Positions 1 through 14,836 are shown, counted from the stretch's first letter. The stretch is 43,379 nucleotides of DNA from Alloalcanivorax venustensis ISO4 (GCF_015356855.1 NZ_ARXR01000024.1:1-43379); one strand, 5' to 3'. Numbers and translations are program-made. Notes: generated by a model from the letters alone, not told the origin.

Positions 1-642
1 GCCAGCGCAGGCGCAGGCGCGGCAGAATCTCGGCGCGCAGGTAATTGCGGTCGAGGTGCAGCGCCCGGTTGCTGGGGTCCTCGACCCACGACCAGCCGCC
101 CTGCTCCGCCAGCCCGCGCAACGTCTCGCGGGAGACGCCGAGCAGCGGCCGCCACAGGCGGGGGACAGGCGGGTGCTGCCGCGCCGGCTGTGCTCGCTGA
201 TCGCCGCCAGGCCGGTGGCGCCGGCGCCGCGCAGCAGGCGCAGCAGCAGGGTCTCCGCCTGGTCGTCACGGTGGTGGGCGGTGATCAGGGTGGCGTCGCC
301 GGCCAGCCGGCAGAGCGCCTGGTAACGGGCCGCGCGGGCGTTGGCTTCCAGGCCCGCGCGGCCGGCCACGTTGACGCTCTCACGGAAGAACGGCAGCGCC
401 AGCGCGCTGACCACCGCTTCGCAGTGCGCCGCCCAGCGCTCGCTGTCCGGGTGCAGACCGTGATCGACATGCACCACCGACAGCCGCGGGCCGAGCCCGG
501 CCTGGACCAGCAGATGCAGCAACACGGTGGAATCCAGGCCGCCGCTGAACGCCAGCCACAGGGGGCCGGCGGGCGCCCGGCGGGCGAGGCTCCGCACGGT
601 GGTGGCGAGATCGGCGGAGACATCGGGATCAACGGGTGGCAT
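1..642 (-). CDS. tilS: tRNA(Ile)-lysidine synthetase TilS, 3'-truncated by window edge, apparent frameshift
   Basis: TilS ligates lysine to C34 of tRNA-Ile(CAU) so that it reads AUA. Reading from ATG at 640-642, the PP-loop motif SGGLDS lies at residues 33-38, followed by VVHVDHGLHPDS and HHRDDQAETLLLRLLRGAG, all typical of the family. After about position 180 this frame degrades into non-family sequence, while the frame beginning one base over carries clear TilS sequence (LWRPLLGVSRETL, then WVEDPSNRALHLDRNYLR) to the window edge. Restoring one C to the C5 run at 160-164 (minus strand) joins the two frames. The gene follows accA by 30 bp and is the last visible gene of the operon. It is either a sequencing/assembly indel or a damaged gene; TilS is normally essential, so an error is more likely. 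Confidence 0.85.
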   Translation of the reverse strand, partial: MPPVDPDVSADLATTVRSLARRAPAGPLWLAFSGGLDSTVLLHLLVQAGLGPRLSVVHVDHGLHPDSERWAAHCEAVVSALALPFFRESVNVAGRAGLEANARAARYQALCRLAGDATLITAHHRDDQAETLLLRLLRGAGATGLAAISEHSRRGSTRLSPACGGRCSASPARRCAGWRSRAAGRGSRTPATGRCTSTAITCAPRFCRACACAG

Positions 643-672
643 GGCGCGGGCCGCCGGCACGGGGCCGGCGGT

Positions 673-1644
673 TTATTCGTCGGCGGGGTCGGTGAGCACG
701 TTGCCGTAGCTCATCAGACGCTGGTAGCGGCGCTCCACCAGGTCCGGCACGGCCAGGCCGCGCAGCTCGTCGAGTTGCTCACTGATATTACGGCGCACCG
801 CATCGGCGGCCTGATCGTAGTCACGGTGGGCGCCGCCCAGCGGTTCCTTGACCACCTGATCGACGATACCCAGCTCGTGCAGGCGGCCGGCGGTGAGGCC
901 CATGGCGGCGGCGGCCTCCGGCGCTTTGTCGGCGCTGCGCCACAGAATCGACGCGCAGCCTTCCGGGGAAATCACCGAGTAGGTGGAGAACTCCAGCATT
1001 TGCAGGTGATCGCAAACGCCGATGGCGAGCGCGCCGCCGGAGCCGCCCTCGCCGATCACCGTGGCGATGATCGGCACTTTCAATTGCGACATCACCCGCA
1101 GGTTGCGAGCGATGGCCTCGGACTGGCCGCGCTCTTCCGCGTCGATGCCCGGGAACGCGCCCGGGGTATCGATAAAGGTGAGCACCGGCATCTTGAAGCG
1201 TTCCGCCATCTCCATGAGACGCAGCGCCTTGCGATAGCCCTCGGGCTTGGGCATGCCGAAATTGCGGCGCACCTTTTCCTTCACCTCGCGGCCCTTCTGG
1301 TGGCCGATCACCATCACCGGCTGGTCGTCCAGGCGGGTGACGCCGCCGACGATCGCCGGATCGTCGGAAAACGACCGGTCGCCGTGCAGCTCGTCGAAGC
1401 CGCCGAACAGGCGCTGGATGTAATCCAGGGTGTAGGGACGCTTGGGGTGGCGCGCCAGTTGGGAAATCTGCCAGGGGCTGAGGTTACCGAAAATGTTTTC
1501 GGTGAGCGTGATGCTCTTTTCCTGCAGCTTACCGATTTCTTCCGAGATATTGACGTCGCTGCCGCTGCCGACGAGACGCAGTTCCTCGATTTTCGCTTCC
1601 AATTCCGCGATGGGTTGTTCAAATTCGAGGAAATTCGGATTCAT
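673..1644 (-). CDS. accA: Acetyl-CoA carboxylase carboxyltransferase subunit alpha
   Basis: AccA pairs with AccD to transfer the carboxyl group from carboxybiotin to acetyl-CoA, giving malonyl-CoA for fatty acid synthesis. The 323-residue product matches the usual length of about 319. Family signatures include [22 protein letters not shown], the glycine-rich [11 protein letters not shown] and [13 protein letters not shown]. The ATG at 1642-1644 is preferred over an in-frame upstream ATG at 1683 because an AAAGGGG ribosome-binding sequence lies about 7 bases before it and family proteins begin near MNPNFLEFE. It lies between dnaE (96 bp upstream) and tilS, a neighbourhood common in gammaproteobacteria. 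Confidence 0.97.
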   Translation of the reverse strand: MNPNFLEFEQPIAELEAKIEELRLVGSGSDVNISEEIGKLQEKSITLTENIFGNLSPWQISQLARHPKRPYTLDYIQRLFGGFDELHGDRSFSDDPAIVGGVTRLDDQPVMVIGHQKGREVKEKVRRNFGMPKPEGYRKALRLMEMAERFKMPVLTFIDTPGAFPGIDAEERGQSEAIARNLRVMSQLKVPIIATVIGEGGSGGALAIGVCDHLQMLEFSTYSVISPEGCASILWRSADKAPEAAAAMGLTAGRLHELGIVDQVVKEPLGGAHRDYDQAADAVRRNISEQLDELRGLAVPDLVERRYQRLMSYGNVLTDPADE

Positions 1645-1740
1645 AGGGCACCCCTTTCTTTGGTGGGGTAAGTGTAGCGCCAAGGCCGGGACAGCGTCGA
1701 GCGGCCCGCCCCGCGCTATGGTTGCAAGTTGTTACCGGGC

Positions 1741-5263
<3,523 letters not shown>

Positions 5264-5271
<8 letters not shown>

Positions 5272-5911
5272 TTCCAGCTCCTGTCAGCAATGCCGCCACC
5301 GGCGCGAAGGAGCGGCGGTGGTACGGCAGCGGACCATGGGTTTTCAGGGCCGCCAGGTGCACCTTGGTGGGGTACCCCTTGTGGCGGTCGAAGCCATATT
5401 CGGGGTGACGCTCGTGCAGCGCCACCATTTCCCGGTCGCGGGCCACCTTGGCGAGGATCGAGGCGGCGCCGATGGCCGGCACCCGCCCGTCCCCCTTTAC
5501 CACGGGCTGCGACGGGCAGGCGAAGCGCGGCCCCCGGTTGCCGTCCACCAGCACCGCGTCGACGCGCAGGGCGAGCGCCTCCACGGCGCGCACCATGGCC
5601 AGGTGGGTGGCATGATAAATATTCAGCCGGTCGATTTCCTCGGGCTCGGCGCGGCCCAGGGCCCAGCCCAGCGCCTGCTCGCGGATCGCCTCGGCCAGGG
5701 CCTCGCGGCGTGGCGCGCTGAGGGTCTTGGAATCCGCCAGGCCGGGCACCGGCCGGGCCGGGTCCAGCACCACCGCGGCGGTGACCACCGCCCCCACCAG
5801 GGGGCCGCGCCCTACTTCGTCGACCCCGGCCAGATGCATGCCCGGAAAACAGTCGAAGCTGGACGGGATGAACGGCTCCGCCAGGCCGTATTCGGCGAAC
5901 GGATCATGCAT
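5264..5911 (-). CDS. rnhB: Ribonuclease HII
   Basis: RNase HII cleaves the RNA strand of RNA-DNA hybrids and starts removal of single ribonucleotides misincorporated into DNA. The product is 215 residues. [12 protein letters not shown] at residues 29-40 holds the catalytic DE pair (D31, E32), and VLVDGNR and [21 protein letters not shown] supply the other acidic and substrate-contacting residues. The chosen ATG (5909-5911) overlaps the lpxB stop by 8 bp. An internal ATG at residue 25 would give 191 residues, closer to E. coli (198), so the true start is uncertain. It overlaps dnaE by 8 bp. The lpxB-rnhB-dnaE order is shared with E. coli. Confidence 0.95.
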
Positions 5912-7076
5912 GGTCTTGGGTTCCCGTACCCGGGGCCAGCAACGCCGCGATGGCGTCGGCGGCCTTGTCGTTGGCACCGCCCCGCAACTGCTCGTGGACC
6001 CGGGTGAAATTCGCCTCCAGGGCGGCCACCCGCTCGGGACTATCAAACCAGACCTGAACCGCCTCTGCCAGGGCCGCGCCGGTGAAGGCGTCCTGCACCA
6101 GCTCCGGCACCAACCGTTTGCGGCACAGCAGGTTGGGCAGTGCCACATGCTCGCTTTTCACCAGCCGTGAGACGATCGCAAAGGTGACCGCGCCCAGCCG
6201 GTAGCCCACCACCATGGGCTTCTTCAGCAACAGGCCTTCCAGGGTGGCGGTGCCGGACGCCATCAGCACCACGTCGGCGGCGGCCATCACGGTGCGGCTG
6301 CGGCCGTCCGTGACGGTCACCGGCAGCGCCGGCGCGGCGGCCAGCGCCGCCCGGATCTGTTCGCCCCGGGCGGCGTTGGCGGCGGGAATCACGAAGCGTA
6401 GCGCCGGCCGGTGCCGGTGCAGCCGCTGCATGGCGTCCAGGAATTCCGGCATCAGTTGCGCCACTTCCCCACCCCGGCTGCCCGGCAGCACCGCCAGTAA
6501 GGGGCCCTCGGGAGCCAGCCCCAGTTCCGCCCGGGCGGCGGCGGCGTCCACGGTCAGCTCGATCATGTCCGCGAGGGGGTGGCCGACGAACGCCACCGGC
6601 ACCCCGTGTTCCTGGTAGAAACGGGCCTCGAACGGGAACAGGGTGAGCATCAGGTCGATGTCCCGGCGGATGCCTTTGATCCGGCCCTGGCGCCAGGCCC
6701 ACACCGAGGGGCTGACATAGTGCACGGTCTTCAAGCCGGCGGCATGGACCCGTTTGGCCACGCCCAGGGTGAAATCCGGGGAATCAATGGTGATCACCAC
6801 GTCCGGGCGCCGCGCCAGCAGGTCGTCCACCAGTCGGCGGCGCAGGCGGAACAGTTCCGGCAGATGGGCGATCACCTCGGTGATGCCCATGACGGACAGT
6901 TTTTCCATAGGGAACAGGGAATGCTGGCCGGCGGCGGCCATGTTCTCGCCGCCCACGCCGATAAAGCGGGCGTCGGGGAAACGCTCGCGCAGGGCGCCGA
7001 TCAGGCCGGCGCCGAGCAGATCCCCGGACGCCTCGCCGGCGATCACAGCAATGAGAGGCGCCGGAGAGGAGTTCAT
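5904..7076 (-). CDS. lpxB: Lipid-A-disaccharide synthase
   Basis: LpxB is a GT19-family glycosyltransferase that joins UDP-2,3-diacylglucosamine and lipid X to make the beta-1,6 disaccharide of lipid A on the inner face of the cytoplasmic membrane. The 390-residue product has the diagnostic N-terminus [18 protein letters not shown], then [26 protein letters not shown] and [11 protein letters not shown], and [10 protein letters not shown] in the donor-binding half. It starts 12 bp after lpxA and overlaps rnhB by 8 bp, fitting a co-translated lipid A block. Confidence 0.97.
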   Translation of the reverse strand: MNSSPAPLIAVIAGEASGDLLGAGLIGALRERFPDARFIGVGGENMAAAGQHSLFPMEKLSVMGITEVIAHLPELFRLRRRLVDDLLARRPDVVITIDSPDFTLGVAKRVHAAGLKTVHYVSPSVWAWRQGRIKGIRRDIDLMLTLFPFEARFYQEHGVPVAFVGHPLADMIELTVDAAAARAELGLAPEGPLLAVLPGSRGGEVAQLMPEFLDAMQRLHRHRPALRFVIPAANAARGEQIRAALAAAPALPVTVTDGRSRTVMAAADVVLMASGTATLEGLLLKKPMVVGYRLGAVTFAIVSRLVKSEHVALPNLLCRKRLVPELVQDAFTGAALAEAVQVWFDSPERVAALEANFTRVHEQLRGGANDKAADAIAALLAPGTGTQDHA

Positions 7077-7088
7077 AACAGCGCCCTA

Positions 7089-7874
7089 TCAGCGGGTAAT
7101 GCCGCGCTCCGAAGCGCGCAGGGAGTCCACGAACATGGCCAGCTGCGGGCAGGTCGCCACCTGCGGCTCAAGCTCGGCGAGCGCCTGCTCCAGGGTCAGA
7201 CCCTGGCGGTAGACGGTCTTGTAGGCGCGCCGCAGGGTGGCCACCACATCCGCATCCCAGCCGCGCCGCCGCATGCCCTCGAAGTTCATGCTGCGCGCGC
7301 CGGCCGGGTTGCCGCTGACCATTACGAAGGCGGGGATATCCTTGAGCACCAGGCTGCAGCCGGCGGTCATGGCGTAGGAGCCGATGCGGCAGAACTGATG
7401 CACGCCGGTCATGCCACCCAGGATCACACCGTCGCCGATGTGCACATGGCCGGCGATGCCGGTGGTGTTGGCGAAAATATTGTCGTTGCCGATCATGCAG
7501 TCGTGCGCCACGTGGACGGTGGCCATCAGCAGGTTGTTATCACCGATGCGGGTCAGGCTCTGGTCCTGAACGGTGCCCCGATGAATGCTGCAATGCTCGC
7601 GGATAACGTTGTTGTCGCCGATCTCCAGGCGGGTCGGTTCACCCTTGTACTTCTTGTCCTGGCAGTCCTCGCCCACGGACGCGAACTGGAAAATGCGGTT
7701 GTTCTTGCCGATCACGGTGGGGCCGTTGATCACCACATGCGGTCCGACCACGGTGCCCGCGCCGATGCGCACCCGGGGCCCGATGATGGAGTAAGGACCG
7801 ACCTGAACGTCGTGGTCCAGCTCCGCCGTCGGATCGATAATGGCTGTGGGATGAATCGCTGCGGGGTGAGTCAT
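7089..7874 (-). CDS. lpxA: UDP-N-acetylglucosamine acyltransferase
   Basis: LpxA catalyses the first step of lipid A synthesis, moving a 3-hydroxyacyl chain from ACP to the 3-OH of UDP-GlcNAc. At 261 residues it is essentially the E. coli length (262). It is a left-handed beta-helix of hexapeptide repeats starting at IHPTAIIDPTAEL, and HVAHDC at 121-126 contains the expected catalytic His (H124). The ATG at 7872-7874 was chosen because family proteins start a few residues before this repeat; the longer in-frame reading to 8087 belongs to fabZ sequence. An 82-bp gap from fabZ contains a GC-rich hairpin around 7922-7943 and a TATACT hexamer, which might allow an internal promoter, but no good -35 is visible. 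Confidence 0.96.
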   Translation of the reverse strand: MTHPAAIHPTAIIDPTAELDHDVQVGPYSIIGPRVRIGAGTVVGPHVVINGPTVIGKNNRIFQFASVGEDCQDKKYKGEPTRLEIGDNNVIREHCSIHRGTVQDQSLTRIGDNNLLMATVHVAHDCMIGNDNIFANTTGIAGHVHIGDGVILGGMTGVHQFCRIGSYAMTAGCSLVLKDIPAFVMVSGNPAGARSMNFEGMRRRGWDADVVATLRRAYKTVYRQGLTLEQALAELEPQVATCPQLAMFVDSLRASERGITR

Positions 7875-7956
7875 TGTTATGCGCTTTTGCCCTGGCGTTT
7901 TGGTGTGCTGGAGTATACGCGAGGCCGCCGCCGACGGCGACGGCCCCATCAACGGA

Positions 7957-8394
7957 TCAGCTACGCTGCTCGGCCACCAGCAGGTCGGAAACCGCGACCA
8001 CCTTACCGTCCACTTCCGCGCGGCACGAGAATTTGGCGATGTTACGACGCAGGGTGAGCCACTCCGCGTGCAGCGTGAGCCGGTCACCGGGCACCACCGG
8101 CCGTTTAAAGCGCGCCTTGTCGGTGCCCACCAGAAGGTAGATAAAGCCGTCGGCGGGCTTTTTGTTGGCGGTCACGAAACCGAGAATGCCGGCCGCCTGG
8201 GCCAGCGCCTCGACGATCAGTACGCCGGGCATGATCGGCTCGTCGGGGAAATGACCGTTGAAGAACGGCTCGTTGATGGAAACGTTCTTATAGGCTTCGA
8301 TACGTTTGCCCGGCTCGACCGAAACCACGCGGTCGACCAGCAAAAAAGGGTAGCGGTGAGGCAGATACTCCCTCACCTCATGGATATCCATCAT
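7957..8394 (-). CDS. fabZ: 3-hydroxyacyl-[ACP] dehydratase FabZ
   Basis: FabZ dehydrates beta-hydroxyacyl-ACP in fatty acid elongation and competes with LpxA/LpxD for 3-hydroxyacyl-ACP, which accounts for its place among lpx genes. The hotdog-fold product is about 145 residues. [12 protein letters not shown] near the N-terminus is diagnostic; [21 protein letters not shown] carries the catalytic His (H48) and Glu (E62). I place the start at ATG 8392-8394, with GGAA 9 bases before it. A TTG five codons upstream and the next ATG (8391) are alternatives. It starts 45 bp after the lpxD stop. Confidence 0.96.
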   Translation of the reverse strand: MMDIHEVREYLPHRYPFLLVDRVVSVEPGKRIEAYKNVSINEPFFNGHFPDEPIMPGVLIVEALAQAAGILGFVTANKKPADGFIYLLVGTDKARFKRPVVPGDRLTLHAEWLTLRRNIAKFSCRAEVDGKVVAVSDLLVAEQRS

Positions 8395-8439
8395 GATTGT
8401 GTTTTCCAAAAGTGACGCTGGCCGCCGCCCGCGGCCGAG

Positions 8440-9471
8440 CTACTCGGCGTCGCGTTCCAGCTTGAGGACCCGGCGGTAGAGTTCATCCAGATGCCGGAAA
8501 CGGGCCACGTTCCGGCGATAACGGTCCTGTTTGTCCACCGGCAGGGCCGACCCGTAGGTGCCCGGTTCGGTGATCGAGCGCGACACCAGCGACATGCCGA
8601 GAATCTGCACTTTGTCGCAGATCTCCAGATGCCCGGAGATCCCGGCGGCGCCGCCGATCATGCAATAGGCGCCGATCCGGCTGCTGCCGGCGATGCCGAC
8701 CTTGCCCGCCACCGCGGTGTGATCACCGATCACCACGTTGTGCGCCACCTGAATCTGGTTGTCCAGAATCACGCCGTCGCCAATCACCGTGTCGTCGATC
8801 GCACCCCGGTCAACGGTGGTGCCGGCGCCGATTTCAACGTCGGCGCCGATGCGCACCCCACCCACCTGGGCGATTTTGCTCCAGCCGGACGCGGTGGGCG
8901 CAAAGCCGAAGCCGTCGGCACCCAGGACGCAATTGGCGTGTATGATAGAGCGCGGCCCGATGTGGACACCATGGTAAATTGTAACATTTGGCCAGATCCG
9001 ACAGCCGTCGCCCAGGCTGCTGCCGGCGCCCACCACGCTGTTGGCGCCGATCACCACGCCCTCGCCCAGCACCACGCCGGCTTCGATCACCGCGTTGGGA
9101 CCCACCGAGGCCGAGGTCGGCACCACCGCGTCCTCGGCCACGCAGGCCGCCGCGTGAACACCGGCCGCCGGCACCGAAGCGGTGTCGAAGAAGTGGCTGG
9201 CCTTGGCGTACGCCAGATAGGGATCCTTCACCACCAGCGCCGCCACCGGACAGACGTCCAGCTGGTCGGCGCGCAGCAACACGGCGCCGGCCCGGCTGTT
9301 CTCCAGGTGCGCGCGGTAGCGGGGGTTGGCGAGAAACGTGAGTTGGCCCGGGCCGGCGGCGCCCAGCGTACCCAGCCCGGTGACCTCCAGGTCGCCGGGT
9401 CCGTGCAGCTCGGCGCCCAGTTCCCGGGCAAGAACGTCGAGGCGGACCGTCTTCGGTGCTGTCACAGGCAT
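8440..9471 (-). CDS. lpxD: UDP-3-O-acylglucosamine N-acyltransferase
   Basis: LpxD adds the second 3-hydroxyacyl chain, on the 2-amine of UDP-3-O-acyl-GlcN. The 343-residue product has the N-terminal uridine-binding domain (LGTLGAAGPGQLTFLANPRY), a central left-handed beta-helix of hexapeptide repeats, and NQIQVAHNVVIG with the expected catalytic His near residue 240. The C-terminal segment DKQDRYRRNVARFRHLDELYRRVLKLE is a probable alpha-helix, as in known LpxD trimers. It begins 4 bp after skp, consistent with coupled translation. Confidence 0.97.
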   Translation of the reverse strand: MPVTAPKTVRLDVLARELGAELHGPGDLEVTGLGTLGAAGPGQLTFLANPRYRAHLENSRAGAVLLRADQLDVCPVAALVVKDPYLAYAKASHFFDTASVPAAGVHAAACVAEDAVVPTSASVGPNAVIEAGVVLGEGVVIGANSVVGAGSSLGDGCRIWPNVTIYHGVHIGPRSIIHANCVLGADGFGFAPTASGWSKIAQVGGVRIGADVEIGAGTTVDRGAIDDTVIGDGVILDNQIQVAHNVVIGDHTAVAGKVGIAGSSRIGAYCMIGGAAGISGHLEICDKVQILGMSLVSRSITEPGTYGSALPVDKQDRYRRNVARFRHLDELYRRVLKLERDAE

Positions 9472-9475
9472 CCGA

Positions 9476-9970
9476 TTACTTCATCGAATTGAGTTGTTTG
9501 GTGACGGCCTCGGTGATGTCCATGTCGGACTTCACGTAGACCACCGCCTGGGCGTTCAGCACCATATCCAGGTTTTCCCGCTCGGCCACGGTTTCCACCG
9601 CCTGCTTGAGCTTGGGCTCCATCACCTGAAGGATCTCCTGCTGGCCCTTATTCAGCTTGCGCTGTGCGGACTGACGCAGGTTCTGCAACTCGATCATCTT
9701 CTGCTGACCCTGGGTCTGCAGCTGCTCGCGCTCGTCCTCGCTCATGGTCATGCCCTCTTTTTCGAGGCGACCGCGCAGGTTCTCCACCTCACCGCCGAGA
9801 CGGTCGAGACGGTTCTGTTCGTCTTTCAGCGAGGATTCCAGTTTGCCGAAACGGTCCTGGAATTCCTTGGCTTCCTGCAAAGCGCCGATCGGGTCAACCA
9901 CCCCGGTACGGCCTTCGGCCTGGGCGAAAAGCGGCAACATCAGTGCAACGGCAAGCAAATATTTTTTCAT
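9476..9970 (-). CDS. skp: Periplasmic chaperone Skp/OmpH
   Basis: Skp is a trimeric periplasmic chaperone that holds unfolded outer-membrane proteins on their way to BamA. The 164-residue precursor has a clear Sec signal peptide (MKKYLLAVALMLPLFAQA, cleavage probably before EGR), giving a mature protein of about 146. The centre is charged and heptad-like (EFQDRFGKLESSLKDEQNRLDRL onwards), matching the coiled-coil tentacles. A TAGGAG ribosome-binding site lies 6 bases before the ATG. It follows bamA by 9 bp and precedes lpxD, the canonical order. Confidence 0.95.
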   Translation of the reverse strand: MKKYLLAVALMLPLFAQAEGRTGVVDPIGALQEAKEFQDRFGKLESSLKDEQNRLDRLGGEVENLRGRLEKEGMTMSEDEREQLQTQGQQKMIELQNLRQSAQRKLNKGQQEILQVMEPKLKQAVETVAERENLDMVLNAQAVVYVKSDMDITEAVTKQLNSMK

Positions 9971-9979
9971 AATTAACTC

Positions 9980-12349
9980 CTAGAAAGTTTGCCCCAGGGA
10001 GAACTGGAATACTTCCGTGTCATCACCGGATTCATCGTTGATCGGTGTGGCCAGGTTGAAGCTGAGCGGACCGATGGCGGTCAGCCAGCTCAAACCAATG
10101 CCCACCGAGGAACGCAGTTCGGTGGCGTCGAAGTCCTGCATGATATCCTGTTGCCGGGTTTCGAACACGTTACCGGCGTCCACGAACAGGAAGGTTCGGA
10201 TGCTGCGCGATTCCGGCGCGAACGGCGTCGGGAAAATCAGCTCGATGCTGGCCTCGGTGAGCAGGTTACCACCGATCGGATCGGGATCGGGGTCGGCCAC
10301 CGACGAATCGGCGTAGAACAGCGCCGGCGAGCGCGGGCCCAGCGAGCGGGATTCAAAGCCGCGCACCGAACCGATACCGCCGGAATAGTAGTTCTCGAAG
10401 AACGGCAGGCCGTTGTCGTCACCGTAACCGTCGCCGTAGCCCACTTCACCGCGCGCCCGCAGTGTCCAGTTACGGGTGATCGGGAAGTATTTTTCACCGT
10501 CCCAGCTGGCTTTGTAGAACAGGTAATCGGAACCCGGCACCGCCGCTTCCAGATTGAAGGTGCTGGCCCAACCCCGGTCCGGCAGGATGCCCCGGTTCAG
10601 GGTGCTGGTGCGCAATGACGCGTTGAACTTGAACTCGTCGAACTCTTCCCCTTCGCGCTGCAGGAAGTCGTCGATGGCGACGGCGATGTAGTCACCGCTC
10701 TGCACGTCGGTGCGCTCGAAGGTGCCGCCGAAGCTGAGACGGGAGTATTCGGAAATCGGATAACCGAAGGTCACCGAGCCGCCGGAGCGGTCGGCGGCGT
10801 AGGATGAAATCCGTGTTTCATCGAAATCGATTTCCGAATGGAACAGGCTGAAGCCGCGGCTTACGCCGTCCAGCGTGTAGTACGGGTTGTAGTGCGAGAA
10901 ACTGTAGGAGTCGCGGATCGCACTGCGGCTCAGGGAGAACGACACCCGGTTACCGGTGCCCCGGAAATTATTCTGGCTGACGTTGGCGCCGAAGATCGCA
11001 CCGGAGGCGTCCGAGTAACCCACGTTGGCGCCGATGGAGCCGGAGGGCTGCTCTTCCACTTCGTACTCCACGTCGACCAGGTCCTCGGAGTCGGGAACCC
11101 GCTCGGTGTCCGCCTGCACGGAGCTGAAGTAGCCGAGACGCTGCAGGCGCTCGCGGGACAGATCGATCAGCGAGGTGTTGGCCGGCGCGTCCTCGAACTG
11201 ACGCATCTCCCGGCGCAGCACTTCGTCTTCGGTCTTGGCGTTGCCGACGAAGCTCAGGCGGCGCACGTAAACGCGGCGGCCCGGGTCGACGAAGAACGTC
11301 ACGTCCACGGTGTTGCCGTCGCCGGTTTCCTGCTCCACGCCGCGCACCTCGGCGAAGGTGTAGCCCTCATTGCCGAGGCGGCGCTTGATCAGGTCACTGG
11401 TGTAGGTCACCAGTTGCTGGCTGAACACCTGGCCTTCCTGCAGCACCAGCAGGGGGGTCAGCTCGCTTTCATCCACCACCAGGTCGCCGGACAGCTTGAC
11501 GTCGTTGACGCGGAACTGGTCGCCCTCGGCCACGTTGACGGTGATCAGCACCCGCTCCCGGTCCGGGGTCACCGACACCTGGGTGGATTCGATCGAGAAG
11601 TTGATATAGCCGCGATCCAGGTAATAGGAACGCAGACGTTCCAGATCACCGGCCAGACGCTGGCGGGAATACTTGTCGTCGCCCTTGATGAACGACCAGA
11701 AGTGCGAGGAACTGAGCTCGAAGTCCTCCAGCAACTCTTCGTCACTGAACACGGTGTTGCCGACCACGTTGATGTCGCTGATGCGCGCGGCCTTGCCTTC
11801 GTAAATCTGGATGTCCAGCGCCACCCGGTTACGCGGCAGCGGCACCACCTCGGTGCTGATGTCGGCGCCGTAGCGGCCCTGGGCTATGTACTGGCGCTCC
11901 AGCTCCCCGGAGATCGCCTCCAACGTGGAGCGCTGGAACACCTCGCCCTCCGCCAGGCCCGCCTGGGTGAGGCCTTGGCGCAGGTCCTCCTCCTCGATCT
12001 GCTTGTTACCGTCCAGATCGATGCGCGCGATGCTGGGGCGCTCGGCCACCACCACCACCAGCTCGTCGCCGTCGCGGCCGAGCTGCACGTCTTCGTAGTC
12101 GCCGGTGGCGAACAGCCGCTTGACCGCCTGCACCACGTCGTTCCGGTTGACGGTGTCACCGGGCTGGATCGGCAGCTCCGCGTACACGCGCTCCACCGGG
12201 ATGCGCTGCAGCCCCTCGACGCGGATATCGCGCACCTGGAAGGGCAAGGCGCCACCGCCGCTTTGCGCGCCGACGGTCACCGGCGAGAAGATAAGAACCA
12301 GGGCCAGGGCCCCGCTGAGCAGGGTTTTAGTGGTGTTTCCGAAATTCAT
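9980..12349 (-). CDS. bamA: Outer membrane protein assembly factor BamA
   Basis: BamA is the Omp85-family core of the complex that folds beta-barrel proteins into the outer membrane. The 789-residue precursor has a signal peptide (about residues 1-28, ending TVGA), five POTRA domains (starting FQVRDIRVEGLQRIPVERVY), and a C-terminal 16-strand barrel beginning around PSGSIGANVGYSD. The conserved loop-6 motif VRGFE is present (GSVRGFESRSLGPRSPA), and the protein ends in phenylalanine (FQFSLGQTF), the usual barrel signal. Start and rseP stop overlap as ATGA (4 bp). Confidence 0.98.
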   Translation of the reverse strand: MNFGNTTKTLLSGALALVLIFSPVTVGAQSGGGALPFQVRDIRVEGLQRIPVERVYAELPIQPGDTVNRNDVVQAVKRLFATGDYEDVQLGRDGDELVVVVAERPSIARIDLDGNKQIEEEDLRQGLTQAGLAEGEVFQRSTLEAISGELERQYIAQGRYGADISTEVVPLPRNRVALDIQIYEGKAARISDINVVGNTVFSDEELLEDFELSSSHFWSFIKGDDKYSRQRLAGDLERLRSYYLDRGYINFSIESTQVSVTPDRERVLITVNVAEGDQFRVNDVKLSGDLVVDESELTPLLVLQEGQVFSQQLVTYTSDLIKRRLGNEGYTFAEVRGVEQETGDGNTVDVTFFVDPGRRVYVRRLSFVGNAKTEDEVLRREMRQFEDAPANTSLIDLSRERLQRLGYFSSVQADTERVPDSEDLVDVEYEVEEQPSGSIGANVGYSDASGAIFGANVSQNNFRGTGNRVSFSLSRSAIRDSYSFSHYNPYYTLDGVSRGFSLFHSEIDFDETRISSYAADRSGGSVTFGYPISEYSRLSFGGTFERTDVQSGDYIAVAIDDFLQREGEEFDEFKFNASLRTSTLNRGILPDRGWASTFNLEAAVPGSDYLFYKASWDGEKYFPITRNWTLRARGEVGYGDGYGDDNGLPFFENYYSGGIGSVRGFESRSLGPRSPALFYADSSVADPDPDPIGGNLLTEASIELIFPTPFAPESRSIRTFLFVDAGNVFETRQQDIMQDFDATELRSSVGIGLSWLTAIGPLSFNLATPINDESGDDTEVFQFSLGQTF

Positions 12350-13652
12350 GAAAACTGTCGCACCAGGTCGTTATAGATGGCCAACAACATGAAACTGACC
12401 ACCAGCGTCAGACCCACACCCTGAGCGGCGACGATAAACCGCTCGGGCAGGCTGCGCCCGCGAATCATTTCAATGATGCCGAAGAGAATCCAGCCGCCGT
12501 CCAGCATCGGTATCGGCAGCAGGTTGATGACCCCCAGAGTAATGCTCAGGTAAGCCAACAGCATAAGAAAACTGGCGACGCCCAGGGCGGCGCTGTCGCC
12601 CGCCACCTGGGCGATGGTCACCGGTCCGCCGAGACTGTCCAGCGGCAGATGCCCGGTGGCCAGCTTCGCTACGCTGGTAATAATCACGTTGACCTGCTGG
12701 CCGAAACGGTCGCCGGCGGCGCCCACCGCGGCCAGCGGGTTATAGGTGTGCTCCACCAGGCCGCCGGAGCCCACCCCCAATTGACCCACGGTGACGCCGT
12801 CCTGTTCCACCGGTTGCGGGTAAAGGGTGAGATCGACGACGCGGCCGTCGCGCAACACCCGCGCCGGCAACTCCTCGCCGGGGCTGGCGCGCAGCTGCTC
12901 GCTCCAGCCGCCCCAGCCGGTGACCGGCTCGCCGGCGGTGGACAGTACCAGATCGCCGGGGCGAATGCCGGAACGCACCGCGCCGCTGTTCTCGGCCACC
13001 TGGCCGATCAGCACCGCCGGACGCAGCCCCAGCACGGTGAGCGGTGATTGCTCGGGATCTTCGGACCAGGCGGCCAGCGGCAGGCGGCGTTCGGCGGTGT
13101 CGCCGCCGGACTGGCGCACGCGCACGCTGACCGGCTCGTCCTCGCCCAGGTAAAGCACCAGCTCACTGACCGCGTCCTGCCAGCCCTCCACCGGTTCGCC
13201 GTTGACCGCCAGCCACTGATCGCCGGGCTGGAAGCCGGCTTCGGCGGCCGGTGAGTCCGGCGCGGGCACCCCGACCACCGCCAGGGCGTCGCGCTGGCCG
13301 ACGCTCATCATCAGCAGCCAGTAAATAATAAAGGCGAGAATAAAGTTGAACACCGGACCGGCGGCGTAGGTAATCACCCGCTGCCAGGCCGGTTTGCCGG
13401 AAAATTCCTCGTCCATGTTGGCGTCCGGCGGCATTTCCGAATCGCGGCGGTCCAGCGGTTTGACGAAGCCGCCCAGGGGGATCGCGCTGATCACCCAGTC
13501 GGTGCCTTTTTTGTCGGTGAAGCGGGCGATGCGCGGGCCGAAGCCCACGGAGAAAGTAAGCACGCGGATGCCGAACGCCCGCATGGCCAGGAAGTGCCCC
13601 CACTCGTGGAAGGCCACTATGACCACAATGGTGACTATAAAGGCCAGCACCG

Positions 13653-13659
<7 letters not shown>
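12346..13659 (-). CDS. rseP: Site-2 intramembrane zinc protease RseP
   Basis: RseP cuts the RseA anti-sigma factor within the inner membrane to release sigma-E in response to envelope stress. The product is 437 residues. HEWGH at 18-22 is the HExxH zinc site in the first membrane helix; [14 protein letters not shown] near the C-terminus is the second active-site motif (conserved Asp). Two periplasmic PDZ-like domains lie between (around [21 protein letters not shown] and [20 protein letters not shown]). ATG 13657-13659 is preferred over GTG 13665 because AGGGAG sits 5 bases before it. It overlaps dxr by 7 bp and bamA by 4 bp. Confidence 0.95.

Positions 13660-14836
<1,177 letters not shown>

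Noticed and set aside
7875-8087. N-terminal extension of lpxA
   Set aside because: The added residues are the fabZ coding sequence in another frame; LpxA family proteins begin at the internal ATG.
10838-12376. Plus-strand 512-codon frame opposite bamA
   Set aside because: It mirrors bamA codon periodicity and has no recognisable motif or ribosome-binding site.
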